From contig JAKSDA010000594.1 in assembly GCA_022360315.1 (NCBI GenBank), positions 1 through 64,000 of the forward strand: 64,000 nucleotides of DNA, written 5' to 3'. Source of the stretch: Pseudomonadota bacterium (GTDB taxonomy: Bacteria > Myxococcota_A > Polyangia > Haliangiales > Haliangiaceae). A program made the translations under genes and the position numbers. The stretch's first letter is position 1. Every line of letters begins with the position of its first letter. This document shows positions 41,336-51,257 of this stretch, in pieces. A model generated the notes under the pieces. That model did not search any database, had not been told where the DNA came from, and saw only the letters and a program-made list of their open reading frames with translations.

Positions 41336-42447
41336 GTCGCCGGCGACTCAGCGCGCCCATTCGGCGATCGAGCAGATGTATTGGCAACCAGCGCCTCGAC
41401 CAGTGCCGCGCGGTCGACACAGCCGACAACGTTATTGTCATGGTTTGCCACCAGCACGGGGGTCTCGCGTTCGACGAGGGCGGGCAGCGCGTCGGCGAGC
41501 CGGGTGCCCGCAGGCAACACAGTGCCCGACTCATCCGAGCTCACCGCCTGACCGACCTGTTCGCAATCGCGCATGATACTCGACACCGTGAGCACTGTCA
41601 GCCTCGACACATCGCGGGTAAATGCGCTCACGTAGTCGTCGGCCGGCGCGGTGATCAGCTGTTCGGGACTGCCGATCTGCACGAATTGCCCGTCCCGCAT
41701 GATGGCGATGCGTTCGCCGAGCTCGAGCGCCTCGGCGAAGTCGTGGGTGATGAACACGATGGTCTTGTGCATGGTTTGCTGCAGCTTCACGAGCTCGGAA
41801 CGCAGCTCGCGACGGATCAACGGATCCAGGGCGCTGAACGGCTCGTCGAACAAAAGGATGTCGGGATCCACGGTCAGGGCGCGAGCCAGCCCCACGCGCT
41901 GCTGCATGCCCCCCGACAACTGGTTTGGATAATGCTGCTCCCAGCCCGACAGGCCGACCAGCTCGATCATGTCCTGCGCCCTGGCCAGGCGAGAACGCCT
42001 GGCCATCCCCTGCACTTCGAGCCCGTAGGCCACATTGTCGATGACCCGGCGGTGCGCAAACAGGCCGAAGTGCTGAAACACCATGCTCATGCGCCGGCGG
42101 CGCAACTGGCGCAGCTCGGCCTCGTCCAGGGTTACGATATCGCGGTCGCCGATCACGATCGCACCGCGGGTGGGCTCGGTAAGGCGGCACATGCAGCGCA
42201 CCAGGGTCGACTTGCCACTGCCCGAGAGCCCCATGACCACGAACGTTTCGCCTTTGCGCACCTCGAACGAGGCATCTCGTACGGCGATCACGTGGCCCGT
42301 GCTCCGCAGCGTGGCCTGCCGCGATTGCCGCTCGTTCAAGGTGTCGATAACGCGATGTGGATGCTGTCCAAATACTTTCCAAACCCCGCGGCAGGAGATC
42401 TCTATCGCCGAATCGGTTTCGGCACGGACGGCTGTCGGTTGGTTCAC
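41332..42447 (-). CDS. Betaine/choline ABC transporter ATPase with C-terminal CBS-like region
   Basis: 371 residues if started at GTG 42447, which follows GAAGAGA closely; GTG 42489 (385 residues) is the alternative. The ATPase core has Walker A GLSGSGKST, Q-loop MVFQHFGLF, signature LSGGMQQRVGLARA, Walker B ILLFDEPFSALDP and the H-loop THDF. The beginning includes the VFG and ATLRSTGHVIAV insertion typical of ProV/OpuAA. The C-terminal 100 residues contain a CBS-like segment (TPVLVANHDNNVVGCVDRAALV), which in relatives senses ionic strength or nucleotides. Coupled to the fused permease by a 4-bp overlap. Confidence 0.92.
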   Translation of the reverse strand: MNQPTAVRAETDSAIEISCRGVWKVFGQHPHRVIDTLNERQSRQATLRSTGHVIAVRDASFEVRKGETFVVMGLSGSGKSTLVRCMCRLTEPTRGAIVIGDRDIVTLDEAELRQLRRRRMSMVFQHFGLFAHRRVIDNVAYGLEVQGMARRSRLARAQDMIELVGLSGWEQHYPNQLSGGMQQRVGLARALTVDPDILLFDEPFSALDPLIRRELRSELVKLQQTMHKTIVFITHDFAEALELGERIAIMRDGQFVQIGSPEQLITAPADDYVSAFTRDVSRLTVLTVSSIMRDCEQVGQAVSSDESGTVLPAGTRLADALPALVERETPVLVANHDNNVVGCVDRAALVEALVANTSARSPNGRAESPAT

Positions 42448-42505
42448 CACTCTCTTCAGATACAGGATCGAACCTGCCCATAGAATCACTGATGACCCTC
42501 ATTCT

Positions 42506-42535
42506 GCAAGTGTGGGACACAACTTGCGTCCCACA
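42506..42535. promoter_or_regulatory. Interleaved palindromes between the transporter and choline dehydrogenase genes
   Basis: TGTGGGAC (42511-42518) and GTCCCACA (42528-42535) are perfect inverted arms 9 bp apart. GCAAGT (42506-42511) and ACTTGC (42522-42527) form a second palindrome that overlaps the first. The site lies about 60 bp from the ATPase start and about 115 bp from betA, well placed to control both. The regulator is unknown; no betI-like gene is present in the window. Confidence 0.5.
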
Positions 42536-42651
42536 TCATGCCCGCGCGGTCACGCGGCTTTGCCAATCGCGACCATCCGCTTTATCCTCACCCCCGATGC
42601 GGCGAGCCCGCACCAGGTTGAATTTCCCTACCTTGCAGCAGGTGACCTTTG

Positions 42652-44271
42652 ATGTACGAATACATCGTCGTTGGCGGAGGCTCAGCTGGCTGTGTGCTGG
42701 CCAATCGCCTCAGCGAAGCGTCCGGCAATCGAGTCCTCGTTTTGGAGGCCGGTCGCCGTGATTATCGATGGGACATTTTCATTCACATGCCGGCGGCATT
42801 GACCATTCCGATCGGCAATAAACGGTATGACTGGTGCTATGAATCCGATCCTGAACCGTGCCTGAACGGCCGCAGAGTATTTCACGCCCGAGGAAAAGTC
42901 CTGGGCGGATCCAGCAGCATCAACGGCATGGTTTTTCAACGCGGCAATCCCATGGACTACCAGCGATGGGCCGGCGACCAGGGCATGGACCGCTGGGATT
43001 ATGCCCATTGCCTGCCCTACTTCAAGAAGATGGAGAACTGCCTGGCTGGCGGTGATGAGTATCGCGGCGACGAGGGACCGCTCGAGCTCGAGCGTGGCCC
43101 GGGGAAAAACCCACTATTTGCGGCATTTCTCGCCGCCGCGGAGCAGGCCGGCTACGAGTTGACCGATGACCTCAATGGCTACAAGCAAGAAGGCTTTGCT
43201 CTCTTTGATCGCAATATCAGGAGCGGGCGTCGCCTGAGCGCGGCGCGCGCATACCTGCACCCGGTCCGCCACCGCAAAAATCTAACCGTAAAAACACGCG
43301 TCCTGACCACGAAAATCCTTTTTGAAAAGAATCGCGCGATCGGAGTGGAGTGTGGAGCAGAAAGGTATTTGGCCGGCGAGGTCATCGTCTGCGCAGGAAC
43401 CATCAACTCTCCCCAGCTTTTGCAGCTATCCGGCGTTGGCAACGCACGTGAGCTGGAACAATTGCATATCCCCGTGGTAATGGATCTGCCCGGAGTGGGA
43501 GAAAATCTCCAGGACCACCTGGAGGTTTATGTTCAGCACAGCTGCAAAAAGCCAATCTCCATGAATCCGAATCTAAAATGGTATCGCAAGATCTGGCCGG
43601 GCGTTCAGTGGTTGCTCTTCCATCGCGGTGTGGCAGCGACAAACCACTTTGAAGCGGGTGGTTTTGTGCGCAGTAACGACGACGTGGACTATCCCAATCT
43701 CATGTTCCACTTTTTGCCACTGGCTGTGCGCTACGACGGCTCCTGTCCAGCAAGCGGTCATGGCTACCAGGTCCACGTCGGACCCATGACCTCCGACGCC
43801 AGGGGGTCGGTGAAGATCAAGTCGCCTGACCCGAGAACATATCCCTCGATAGAATTTAACTATCTGTCGACCGCGCAAGATCGCCGCGAATGGGTGGAGG
43901 CCGTCGAGCTGGCGCGAAGAATCCTGGGGCAACCAGCCCTTGCCGACTTCGACGGCGGCGAGCTCTCGCCTGGCCCGGCTGTACAGAGTCCGCAGGACAT
44001 CCTCGATTGGGTGAGCAAAGACGCTGAAACTGCGCTTCACCCGGCGGGTACCTGCAAGATCGGCAAAGACGACATGGCGGTTGTGGATCCCGACTCCATG
44101 CGAGTTCACGGTGTGCAGGGCTTGCGCGTGGTCGATGCTTCCACGATGCCGTACATCACAAATGGCAATATCTATGCGCCGGTCATGATGATGGCGGAAA
44201 AGGCGAGTGATTTGATTGTGGGTAATACTCCCCTGACAGCAGACTATGTTGATTATTATCGGGCCATATGA
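42652..44271 (+). CDS. betA: Choline dehydrogenase (GMC flavoprotein)
   Basis: 539 residues from ATG 42652, preceded by AGGTGA. GMC-family features: YIVVGGGSAGCVLANRLSEA FAD-binding start, VLEAG, the GGSSSINGMVFQRG signature, and the second PROSITE-like GTINSPQLLQLSGVG. The catalytic His463 is in HPAGTCKIG, and the C-terminal YITNGNIYAPVMMMAEKASD is typical. It oxidises choline to betaine aldehyde at the membrane, passing electrons to the respiratory chain. The following gene encodes the second step. Other alcohol dehydrogenases share the fold, but the neighbours favour choline. Confidence 0.93.
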   Translation: MYEYIVVGGGSAGCVLANRLSEASGNRVLVLEAGRRDYRWDIFIHMPAALTIPIGNKRYDWCYESDPEPCLNGRRVFHARGKVLGGSSSINGMVFQRGNPMDYQRWAGDQGMDRWDYAHCLPYFKKMENCLAGGDEYRGDEGPLELERGPGKNPLFAAFLAAAEQAGYELTDDLNGYKQEGFALFDRNIRSGRRLSAARAYLHPVRHRKNLTVKTRVLTTKILFEKNRAIGVECGAERYLAGEVIVCAGTINSPQLLQLSGVGNARELEQLHIPVVMDLPGVGENLQDHLEVYVQHSCKKPISMNPNLKWYRKIWPGVQWLLFHRGVAATNHFEAGGFVRSNDDVDYPNLMFHFLPLAVRYDGSCPASGHGYQVHVGPMTSDARGSVKIKSPDPRTYPSIEFNYLSTAQDRREWVEAVELARRILGQPALADFDGGELSPGPAVQSPQDILDWVSKDAETALHPAGTCKIGKDDMAVVDPDSMRVHGVQGLRVVDASTMPYITNGNIYAPVMMMAEKASDLIVGNTPLTADYVDYYRAI

Positions 44272-44344
44272 TTCGGTTCGGATCGGCGTGGCGCCCTGAT
44301 CGAGTATCGGGGATCGGGCCCACAGGCTACCATCGGGAGACAAC

Positions 44345-45874
44345 ATGAAGGCACGTGGAACCGCGGCAAACTCGACATCGAATGAATCGCAGGGGTTTTT
44401 TCATCCGGACTCGACCCTGCCGAGGCAGCGCAATTACATCGGGGGCGGTTACCGCGACGCCGCGTCTGCGGGCACGTTCGAGTCGCGCCATCCGGGCAAC
44501 GAGCGGGTCATTTGCGAGGTCGAAATCGCTGCCCGGGAGGACGTCGACCGGGCAGTTGCGTCGGCGGCACGGGCATTCGAGACCTGGTCCCGCAAGCCCG
44601 GCGCGGAGCGCGGCCGAATCCTGCAGCGCGCGGCCAGCATTCTTCGCGACCGCAACGAGGAGTTGGCGCAGCTCGAGACCCTGGATACCGGCAAGCCCAT
44701 CGGCGAAACCCGCGCGGTAGACATCATTACCGGTGTCGAGGTGCTCGAGTACTTTGCCGGCGTCGCCCAATCGCTTCACGGGCACTACGTCGACCTACCG
44801 CCGGCGGCCTTTGCCATGATTCGCCGCGAGCCTGTGGGCGTTTGTGCCGGCATTGGCGCGTGGAATTACCCGATTCAGATCGCCATGTGGAAGTCCGGGC
44901 CCGCCCTGGCCTGTGGCAATACGATGGTATTCAAGCCGGCCGAACAGACGCCGCTGACCGCATTGAAGCTGGCCGAGATCTATACCGAGGCCGGCATGCC
45001 GGACGGAGTTTTTAACGTCGTGCAGGGTGCCAGCGATACTGGCGCGGCACTGGTCGACCATGCCGGGGTGGCCAAAATAACCCTGACCGGGTCGGTCGAG
45101 ACCGGCAAGATCGTGATGGCCGACTCGGCCCGGACGCTCAAGAACGTGTCACTGGAGCTGGGCGGCAAGTCGCCGCTGATCGTGTTTGCCGATGCCGATT
45201 TTGATAACGCGTTAAACGCGGTGTTGTCGGCCAACTTCTACTCGTCCGGCCAGGTCTGTTCCAATGGCACGCGGGTATTTGTGCAACGCGCCATATACGA
45301 GGATTTCGTCGCTGCGCTACGTGGCAGAACCGCGGCCATTCGGGTCGGCGATCCGTTCGACGATGCAACCCAGATGGGGCCACTGATCAGCCGCGAGCAC
45401 TTCGAAAAGGTTTTGTCCTATGTGGAGGCCGCCAAGGCGAGCCCGGCGCGCCATGTGGTCGGTGGCGACACCTTCGACCAAGGCGCGCTGGCCAATGGCC
45501 TGTATCTGAGCCCCGCGGTGTTCGCGGACTGCCAGGACGATATGGTCTTTGTGCGCGAGGAAGTATTCGGACCGCTCATGGCTGTGTTGCCATTCGACGA
45601 CGAAGAGGAAGTACTGAGGCGAGCCAACGCCACCCACTACGGCCTGTCCGGGGCGGTTTTCAGCCGCGACTTCGCCCGCGCCAACCGGGTGGCAACCAGC
45701 ATCCAGGCGGGATGCGTCTGGATCAACGACTACAATGCGGTGCCACCACAGATCCCCTTTGGCGGCTACAAAGAGTCCGGCCTGGGCCGCGAGAACGGAC
45801 TGGCGGCGATTGAATGCTACACCCAGCTCAAAACCATCTACGCCAACCTCGGCGACGTCCCGCGCGTCTATTGA
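44345..45874 (+). CDS. betB: Betaine aldehyde dehydrogenase
   Basis: 509 residues from ATG 44345, preceded by GGGAGA. Complete aldehyde dehydrogenase: GAWNYPIQIAMWKSGPALAC NAD-binding region, the catalytic base in LELGGK (Glu271), the catalytic nucleophile in GQVCSNGT (Cys305) and EVFGPLM. The N-terminal 30 residues (to about PRQRNYI) are longer than usual. With betA it converts choline to the osmoprotectant glycine betaine in the cytosol; no betI regulator is adjacent. 73 bp separate the two genes, consistent with one transcript. Confidence 0.93.
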   Translation: MKARGTAANSTSNESQGFFHPDSTLPRQRNYIGGGYRDAASAGTFESRHPGNERVICEVEIAAREDVDRAVASAARAFETWSRKPGAERGRILQRAASILRDRNEELAQLETLDTGKPIGETRAVDIITGVEVLEYFAGVAQSLHGHYVDLPPAAFAMIRREPVGVCAGIGAWNYPIQIAMWKSGPALACGNTMVFKPAEQTPLTALKLAEIYTEAGMPDGVFNVVQGASDTGAALVDHAGVAKITLTGSVETGKIVMADSARTLKNVSLELGGKSPLIVFADADFDNALNAVLSANFYSSGQVCSNGTRVFVQRAIYEDFVAALRGRTAAIRVGDPFDDATQMGPLISREHFEKVLSYVEAAKASPARHVVGGDTFDQGALANGLYLSPAVFADCQDDMVFVREEVFGPLMAVLPFDDEEEVLRRANATHYGLSGAVFSRDFARANRVATSIQAGCVWINDYNAVPPQIPFGGYKESGLGRENGLAAIECYTQLKTIYANLGDVPRVY

Positions 45875-45940
45875 GGGCGATCGCGGGCGGTGCGCGCGGG
45901 TGAGATTGCTGCCGAGCACCCGGCATCGACAAGGCGCGGC

Positions 45941-47158
45941 CTATCGGTTCATGAATTTCCCGGCAAAATCGCGCAGCCTGAGCACCGACGGGATGCCATC
46001 TGACGAGTGAAAGGTCAGAGTCTCGGAAAACTGGATATTTGCCGCGGTTTTCCACGCCACGTAGGCCCGCCCGGCCGGGCTGTTCAAAAGCGCGTTGATA
46101 CGAGATTCAAACCGGCCGCGCACCTCGGCCAGCTTGGCCTCGCCCTCGGCTTGTAACCGAGCCGCAATGGCATTGGCCTCGGCAGTGACCCGCTTGGCGT
46201 ACTCGCGCGTCTCGGCCTCGATATTCTTGATGCCCAGCAGATAGGCCTCGCCGAGGTCATCGGCCGATTCGACGCCAAACACCGCGGCCGCAGCCGTTTG
46301 CAATGTCACCCGACCCTCGGCGCTCAGGCCGGTCAGAGCACGCCTGGCCGCGCCCGGCGTATTGTCGCCCTGGACATCGATAAAGCCGACCTGATAGGCG
46401 CGCTCGAGTTCGGCCTGGCGCTTGATCCATTCCTGCTCGCGCGCCGCAGCCAGAGCATTGGTGCCCTGTACGTAGTTGTCCAGGGTTTGCTGCTGATCGG
46501 CGACTCGCTGTCTGGACTGATCGAGCAGTTTGTTCTGCTCGTTGAGCTGAATCTGCTGCAACTGGCTTTCGTACTCGGTGCGAAAACGGACCGCGCGGAT
46601 GAGCACCGCCTCGGCCTCGACATTGAGATCCTCGAGCGACTGATTGAGCAGGTTTAACGTCGATGCAGCGACGTCGATGCGCTTCTGCGACGTGTAAAAG
46701 CCCTTGCTGTCGAGCTCGGCGAGGTGCTCGCGCAACACGCTCACCGTGGTGTCCTCGGCCAGGCGCTGAAAACGATAGCGGCCGTCCGAGTCGCGGGCGT
46801 GATTGCCCGCCTTGACCAGCGCCTGGGCCCGGCCCTTCACGATGCGGATCGGCACCGACACATCGAGATGTACGATGTTGTTGTCCTTGGTGCGGATCTG
46901 CAGCGGCTCCTGAGGGCCGACGCTGTCATCGGTGTAATCGAGAAACTGATAATTGGCCGGCAACACGGTGATCTTGTGGATGCCGGGAATGCTCCAGTGC
47001 CAGCCCGGACCGAGGTCCTCGTCAGACACCCCGGTCAGCGCACTCTGGCGCACGCCGATCTCGCTGGGCGCGACCTCGACCAGAAGCAGGGCGGAAAAAA
47101 ACCACAGCACGGCCGTGCCGAGGCAGACAAATATCGAGATGCGATTGAGCGCATTCAT
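45941..47158 (-). CDS. SPFH (band 7) membrane protein, second of a pair
   Basis: 405 residues from ATG 47158, which overlaps the preceding gene's TGA as ATGA and has GGGGGGAAA upstream. One N-terminal membrane helix (ISIFVCLGTAVLWFFSALLL) is followed by an SPFH domain (about 30-230, LLLVEVAPSEIGVRQ, GPGWHWSIPGIHKI) and a long charged coiled coil with alanine/glutamate repeats (AEANAIAARLQAEGEAKLAE). HflC/prohibitin-like proteins of this kind build ring-shaped membrane microdomains and often regulate the protease FtsH, which is not encoded here. Pairing with the upstream SPFH gene implies a hetero-oligomer. Confidence 0.85.
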   Translation of the reverse strand: MNALNRISIFVCLGTAVLWFFSALLLVEVAPSEIGVRQSALTGVSDEDLGPGWHWSIPGIHKITVLPANYQFLDYTDDSVGPQEPLQIRTKDNNIVHLDVSVPIRIVKGRAQALVKAGNHARDSDGRYRFQRLAEDTTVSVLREHLAELDSKGFYTSQKRIDVAASTLNLLNQSLEDLNVEAEAVLIRAVRFRTEYESQLQQIQLNEQNKLLDQSRQRVADQQQTLDNYVQGTNALAAAREQEWIKRQAELERAYQVGFIDVQGDNTPGAARRALTGLSAEGRVTLQTAAAAVFGVESADDLGEAYLLGIKNIEAETREYAKRVTAEANAIAARLQAEGEAKLAEVRGRFESRINALLNSPAGRAYVAWKTAANIQFSETLTFHSSDGIPSVLRLRDFAGKFMNR

Positions 47159-48276
47159 CGGTTTCCCCCCAGCTGTTCGAGCTGCACCCGCGACGGCGTG
47201 GCATCGCCGGCCCACGGCTCGATGTTGATGGTGACGCCCTTGAGCCGCTCGCCGAGCCGCTCCATGACCCGCTCTACCGGCTGACGCCGGAACGCATCGA
47301 TCGCGGCCTTGCGGGCCCGATACTTGGCGTCGAGCTCGCCGGAAAGCTCGCGCGATTGCCGCTCGGCAGCACTCAGAGCGGCCTGGCCCACGCTGACATT
47401 TTCGATGTGCAGCTCGTCGACCATGCGCTTGGTCTGCGCCTGCTCGGTCACCGCCGTGGCCAGGGCCGCCTCGAACTGGGCTTTTTTCTCCTGGATGATC
47501 TTGTTCTGATCCCGGTCGACCTCGGCCAGCCGGCGCTGCCGGTCGGTCACCGCACGGTCGAGCTCGGAGGCGATCACCGTGAGCTGGTTTTCCGCCTCGT
47601 TGCGCTTCTCGATCAGACTCTCGTAGTCCTCGTTGAAGCGCGGCCGGGGCGTGACGATCTTGGTGATCTCGATACCGTGCTGGCTGAGCGCCTCGTTCAT
47701 GCGCTGGCGGGCCCGCTCGGTGGCCTCGCCAAAATTGGCCGGGTTGGACACACTGATGGTCGACTCCCGGCCGAATTCGTCGCGCAGAATGGATCGGGTA
47801 TACGGCCTCATCCAGCTGCGAAATCCGTTGCTCAGGCCAGCATCGCGAACCACCGCCTGGGCCTGGTCACCGATCACGCGAAAAATGACCGAGGTGTCCT
47901 TGAAGACAAAATTGGACCCGTCGCTGGCCCGCACCGTCATCCGTTTTACATTGAGCTCATCGACATTCTGGTCGCCCTTCATGGTGAATGTCTGCGGACT
48001 GGCGTCGAGGATGTGGACCGCGTGGACGCCAAACGGCAGCCTCATCACCAGACCGGGCTGGGTCAACGTGGACTGATTGCCGGTGATGTTGTTGACCCGC
48101 ACGGCCACCTGGCCGGGCTCGAGCGTGATGCACGAACGCACGGCCACGATGATGACGATCACGGCGGCCGCCACCGACCACAGGTGCGACCACTGGCCGC
48201 GAAATCCACCCAGCTTGATGCCACCGAGCCCCTTGTGGAGAAAACTGCTCGCTCGATCTTCTATCTCGTATTGCAC
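47155..48276 (-). CDS. SPFH (band 7) membrane protein, first of a pair (HflK-like)
   Basis: 373 residues from GTG 48276, preceded by AGGGG. A cytoplasmic N-terminal stretch leads to a single helix (LWSVAAAVIVIIVAV), then the SPFH domain (SCITLEPGQVAVRVNNITGN, LTQPGLVMRLPFGVHAVHI) and an extended coiled coil with many Glu/Arg/Gln (about 220-330). The pattern resembles HflK, and the partner gene would be HflC-like, though both sequences are diverged. Likely a membrane scaffold. The two genes overlap by 4 bp and form their own operon, divergent from the peptide importer. Confidence 0.85.
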   Translation of the reverse strand: MQYEIEDRASSFLHKGLGGIKLGGFRGQWSHLWSVAAAVIVIIVAVRSCITLEPGQVAVRVNNITGNQSTLTQPGLVMRLPFGVHAVHILDASPQTFTMKGDQNVDELNVKRMTVRASDGSNFVFKDTSVIFRVIGDQAQAVVRDAGLSNGFRSWMRPYTRSILRDEFGRESTISVSNPANFGEATERARQRMNEALSQHGIEITKIVTPRPRFNEDYESLIEKRNEAENQLTVIASELDRAVTDRQRRLAEVDRDQNKIIQEKKAQFEAALATAVTEQAQTKRMVDELHIENVSVGQAALSAAERQSRELSGELDAKYRARKAAIDAFRRQPVERVMERLGERLKGVTINIEPWAGDATPSRVQLEQLGGNR

Positions 48277-48425
48277 GGTATCCCCTTGAGTTTGTAAAGT
48301 CGCTCCAGCCGCTCCGACCTGGCAAGGCTATCACCGAACCCTTTGTGGATCACGAAATGCGCCCTTGACGCCTTTGCACAAACACCGCGCGATGTGCCCG
48401 CCCGATCTATGCGAGACTATCCGGG

Positions 48426-50306
48426 ATGACAGTACGCGGTGGCTACTCCATCGGGCGATTGTCTGGCCGGCCGGGCGGCCGGTCACAGCTCTTGGCTGGC
48501 CCGGCAACTGCGCTGGTCATCCTCGCCATGGTCGGCACGACCGGGTTGGCGGCCCTTGCGGCCGGTTGCAAGCGGGTTCCCGAATGGGAGCGCGGCCGCA
48601 AGATCCTGCACTATCCGGTCCGCGCCCGGGTCGGCTCGCTCGACCCGGTGGTCCGGTCGAGCCAGTACGACACCCTGGTCCGCGCCCAGTCCTACGAAAC
48701 TCTGTTCTCCTACGAGTATCTCATCCAGCCGTTCAAACTGCGCCCGCTCCTGGCCGCCGCCATGCCCGAGCTCAGCGAGGACAAGCGGACCTATACCATC
48801 GAGCTCAAACAGGGCGTGTATTTCCAGGACGACCCGTGCTTTGCCGCGACCGATGGCAAGGGACGCGAGGTGGTCGCCCGCGACGTGATCTACTCGCTGA
48901 TGCGCATGGCCGACCGGGACCTGGGACCGGGCGGCTGGTGGCTGTACCGAAATCGCGTCGTCGGTTTCGACGCCTTTCAGAAGCGCATGAACGATCGCCC
49001 CCTGGGTGCGCCGTTCGACTGGGACGCCGACATTCCGGGTCTGCGCGTCATCGACCGCTACCGGCTGCAAATCGAGCTCACGCGGCCGTTTCCCCAGTTT
49101 CTCTACATTCTGGCCATGACCTATACCGCGGTGGTGCCGCGCGAGTGCGCCCAGCACTACGGCGACGAGTTTTCCAGCCGCCTCATCGGCACCGGGCCGT
49201 TCCGGCTGATTTCGTGGACTCGCGGCAGCCGCTTGATCTACCGGCGCAATCCCACCTTCCGCGAAGAGCGCTACCCCACCGAGGCGTCGCCAGCGCTGGA
49301 AAAACGCGGGCTGCTCGGCCCGGCCGGACAGCGGGTGCCCTTCGTCGACGGCGTGGTATTTCACATTTACGAACAGGAACAGCCCATGTGGCTCAAATTT
49401 CGCGTCGGCGACCTCGACATCGTGCAGGTGCCGGCCGAATACCAGCCCGTGGTGTACGACGATCAATTGAATCTCCGCCGGGCCTTTCGCGACGAGGGCC
49501 TCGGCCACTACAACCTGGCGCTTTTGGACTTCATCTACCGCGGCTTCAACATGGACGACCCGATCGTCGGCCAGGGCGAGCGGGCCCGGTATCTGCGCCA
49601 GGCCATCTCGCTCGCCATCGACACCGGCGAGATCAATAAATCGTTTTACAACTCGGCCAACGTGCTCTACGACGGGCCCATTCCGCCCGGTCTGGCCGGC
49701 CATAAAGCCGGCGTGATATCACCCTATCGCGGCCCCGATCTCGACAAGGCCCGCGCCCTCATGGCCAAAGCCGGCTATCCCGATGGCAAGGGATTGCCCC
49801 CCATCCTCTTCGAAACCTCGCGCGGTAGCAACATCCCCGAGCAGGCCGAGATGTACAGCCGCCAGCTCAAGCAGATCGGCATCAAACTGCAAAACAACTT
49901 CAACAGTTTTCCCGAGCTGCAGGAAAAGATCAAACGCAGAAAAGCGCAGACGTTCGGACTGGCCTGGGGCGCCGACTATCCCGACGCCGAAAACTTCTTG
50001 CAGCTCTTCTACGGGCCCAATGAAGCGCCGGGCAGCAACAATTTTAACTACAAGAACCCGGACTACGACAAACTCTACCAACAGATCGCAGTCATGGAGC
50101 CCGGACCGGAACGCACCGCGATCTACGAGAAAATGCGCGATATATTGATCGAGGATGCCCCCGCCGTCGGCAGCATGGCGCGGACCCGGTTCTATTTGTG
50201 GAATCCCCGGCTCAAAAACGTCATGCCCGCCGAGGTCTGGCACCACTGGATTCGATATCTCGATGTCGACATCGATGGCGGCAGCAGCGGGCCCGAAAAG
50301 AGGTAG
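48426..50306 (+). CDS. Oligopeptide-type ABC transporter substrate-binding lipoprotein
   Basis: 626 residues from ATG 48426. The leader ends in LAAGC with the lipid Cys at residue 48. The SBP_bac_5 fold is shown by ARVGSLDPVVRSSQYDTLVR, YTIELKQGVYFQDDP, 'ARDVIYSLMRMADRD', a GTGPFRLISWTRGSRLIYRR segment and a C-terminal EDAPAVGSMARTRFY. It captures peptides or related solutes in the periplasm for the permeases encoded next. Longer than most DppA/OppA (about 530-550) because of insertions in the middle. First gene of a five-gene operon. Confidence 0.93.
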   Translation: MTVRGGYSIGRLSGRPGGRSQLLAGPATALVILAMVGTTGLAALAAGCKRVPEWERGRKILHYPVRARVGSLDPVVRSSQYDTLVRAQSYETLFSYEYLIQPFKLRPLLAAAMPELSEDKRTYTIELKQGVYFQDDPCFAATDGKGREVVARDVIYSLMRMADRDLGPGGWWLYRNRVVGFDAFQKRMNDRPLGAPFDWDADIPGLRVIDRYRLQIELTRPFPQFLYILAMTYTAVVPRECAQHYGDEFSSRLIGTGPFRLISWTRGSRLIYRRNPTFREERYPTEASPALEKRGLLGPAGQRVPFVDGVVFHIYEQEQPMWLKFRVGDLDIVQVPAEYQPVVYDDQLNLRRAFRDEGLGHYNLALLDFIYRGFNMDDPIVGQGERARYLRQAISLAIDTGEINKSFYNSANVLYDGPIPPGLAGHKAGVISPYRGPDLDKARALMAKAGYPDGKGLPPILFETSRGSNIPEQAEMYSRQLKQIGIKLQNNFNSFPELQEKIKRRKAQTFGLAWGADYPDAENFLQLFYGPNEAPGSNNFNYKNPDYDKLYQQIAVMEPGPERTAIYEKMRDILIEDAPAVGSMARTRFYLWNPRLKNVMPAEVWHHWIRYLDVDIDGGSSGPEKR

Positions 50307-50321
50307 GCGAGGAACGACACC

Positions 50322-51257
50322 ATGTGGGCATATATTCTCCGCAGGCTGCTCTACGGCGTGCTCATCATGCTCGGCGTCACCGGCATCATCTTTTTGTTGC
50401 TCGGTGTATTTGGCGGTGATCCGGTGCTCGCCTACCTCGGCAAATCGGCCACCGAGCAGGAGATCCTGGCACTCAAACGCGAGTTTGGCCTCGACAAGCC
50501 GCTCTTTGCCCAGTACCTCGACTATCTCGGCCAAGTCGCCACCCTGGATTTCGGCCAGTCCTGGACCACCAAGGAGTCGGTGTCCGACCTGATCCGGCGC
50601 GGCGTATGGCCGTCGCTCAGTTTCACCTTGCCCGCCCTTTTGCTCACCACGTTTCTGGCCGTCTGTGTTGGCATTGGCGCGTCGTTTTTTCGCGGCCGGG
50701 CGCCCGACCGCGGTCTCATGGCCATTGCCGTGCTCGGCATGAGCATCAGCTTTTTGGTCTACATCGTGGTGTTCCAGTACCTTCTGGCCTACGTGTTTCC
50801 GATCTTTCACATCCACGGCTACGAGGCCGCGCTGACCGAGCGCTGGCAGTATTTGGCCCTGCCCATCATCATCATGGTGATTGTCGGATTGGGCTACGAA
50901 TCGCGGTTTTACCGCTCGGTATTTGTCGAAGAAGTGGTGCGCGATCACGTCACCACGGCATATGCCAAGGGGGCCAGTCGATATCGGGTCATGTTTATCC
51001 ATGTGCTGAAGAACGCCCTTATACCGATCATCACCCGGGTCATGATCTCGGTGCCATTTCTGGTCACCGGCTCGCTTCTCATCGAGGCCTTCTTCGGCGT
51101 GCCCGGCCTTGGCAACGCCCTTCTATCCGCCATCGAGACCGCCGATTTTCCGGTCATACGCGCGTTGACCGCACTCATTGCGGTGATCTTTGTCCTCTCT
51201 ACCATTCTCAACGACATCCTCTATGCGGTTGTCGATCCCAGGGTACGTCTCGAATGA
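50322..51257 (+). CDS. Peptide ABC transporter permease, DppB/OppB type
   Basis: 311 residues from ATG 50322, with GAGGAA upstream. Six membrane helices. The N-terminus (YILRRLLYGVLIMLGVTGI) and FGLDKPLFAQYLDYLG are typical of the DppB family, and a coupling loop (HVTTAYAKGASRYRVMFIHV) precedes a conserved 'GSLLIEAFFGVPGLGNALL' segment. It forms half of the inner-membrane channel. Starts 15 bp after the binding protein and overlaps the next permease by 4 bp. Confidence 0.94.
   Translation: MWAYILRRLLYGVLIMLGVTGIIFLLLGVFGGDPVLAYLGKSATEQEILALKREFGLDKPLFAQYLDYLGQVATLDFGQSWTTKESVSDLIRRGVWPSLSFTLPALLLTTFLAVCVGIGASFFRGRAPDRGLMAIAVLGMSISFLVYIVVFQYLLAYVFPIFHIHGYEAALTERWQYLALPIIIMVIVGLGYESRFYRSVFVEEVVRDHVTTAYAKGASRYRVMFIHVLKNALIPIITRVMISVPFLVTGSLLIEAFFGVPGLGNALLSAIETADFPVIRALTALIAVIFVLSTILNDILYAVVDPRVRLE

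Noticed and set aside
42490..42651. betI-type regulator gene at the choline locus
   Set aside because: The interval is too short and holds no HTH-encoding frame; no TetR-like protein is encoded anywhere in the window.
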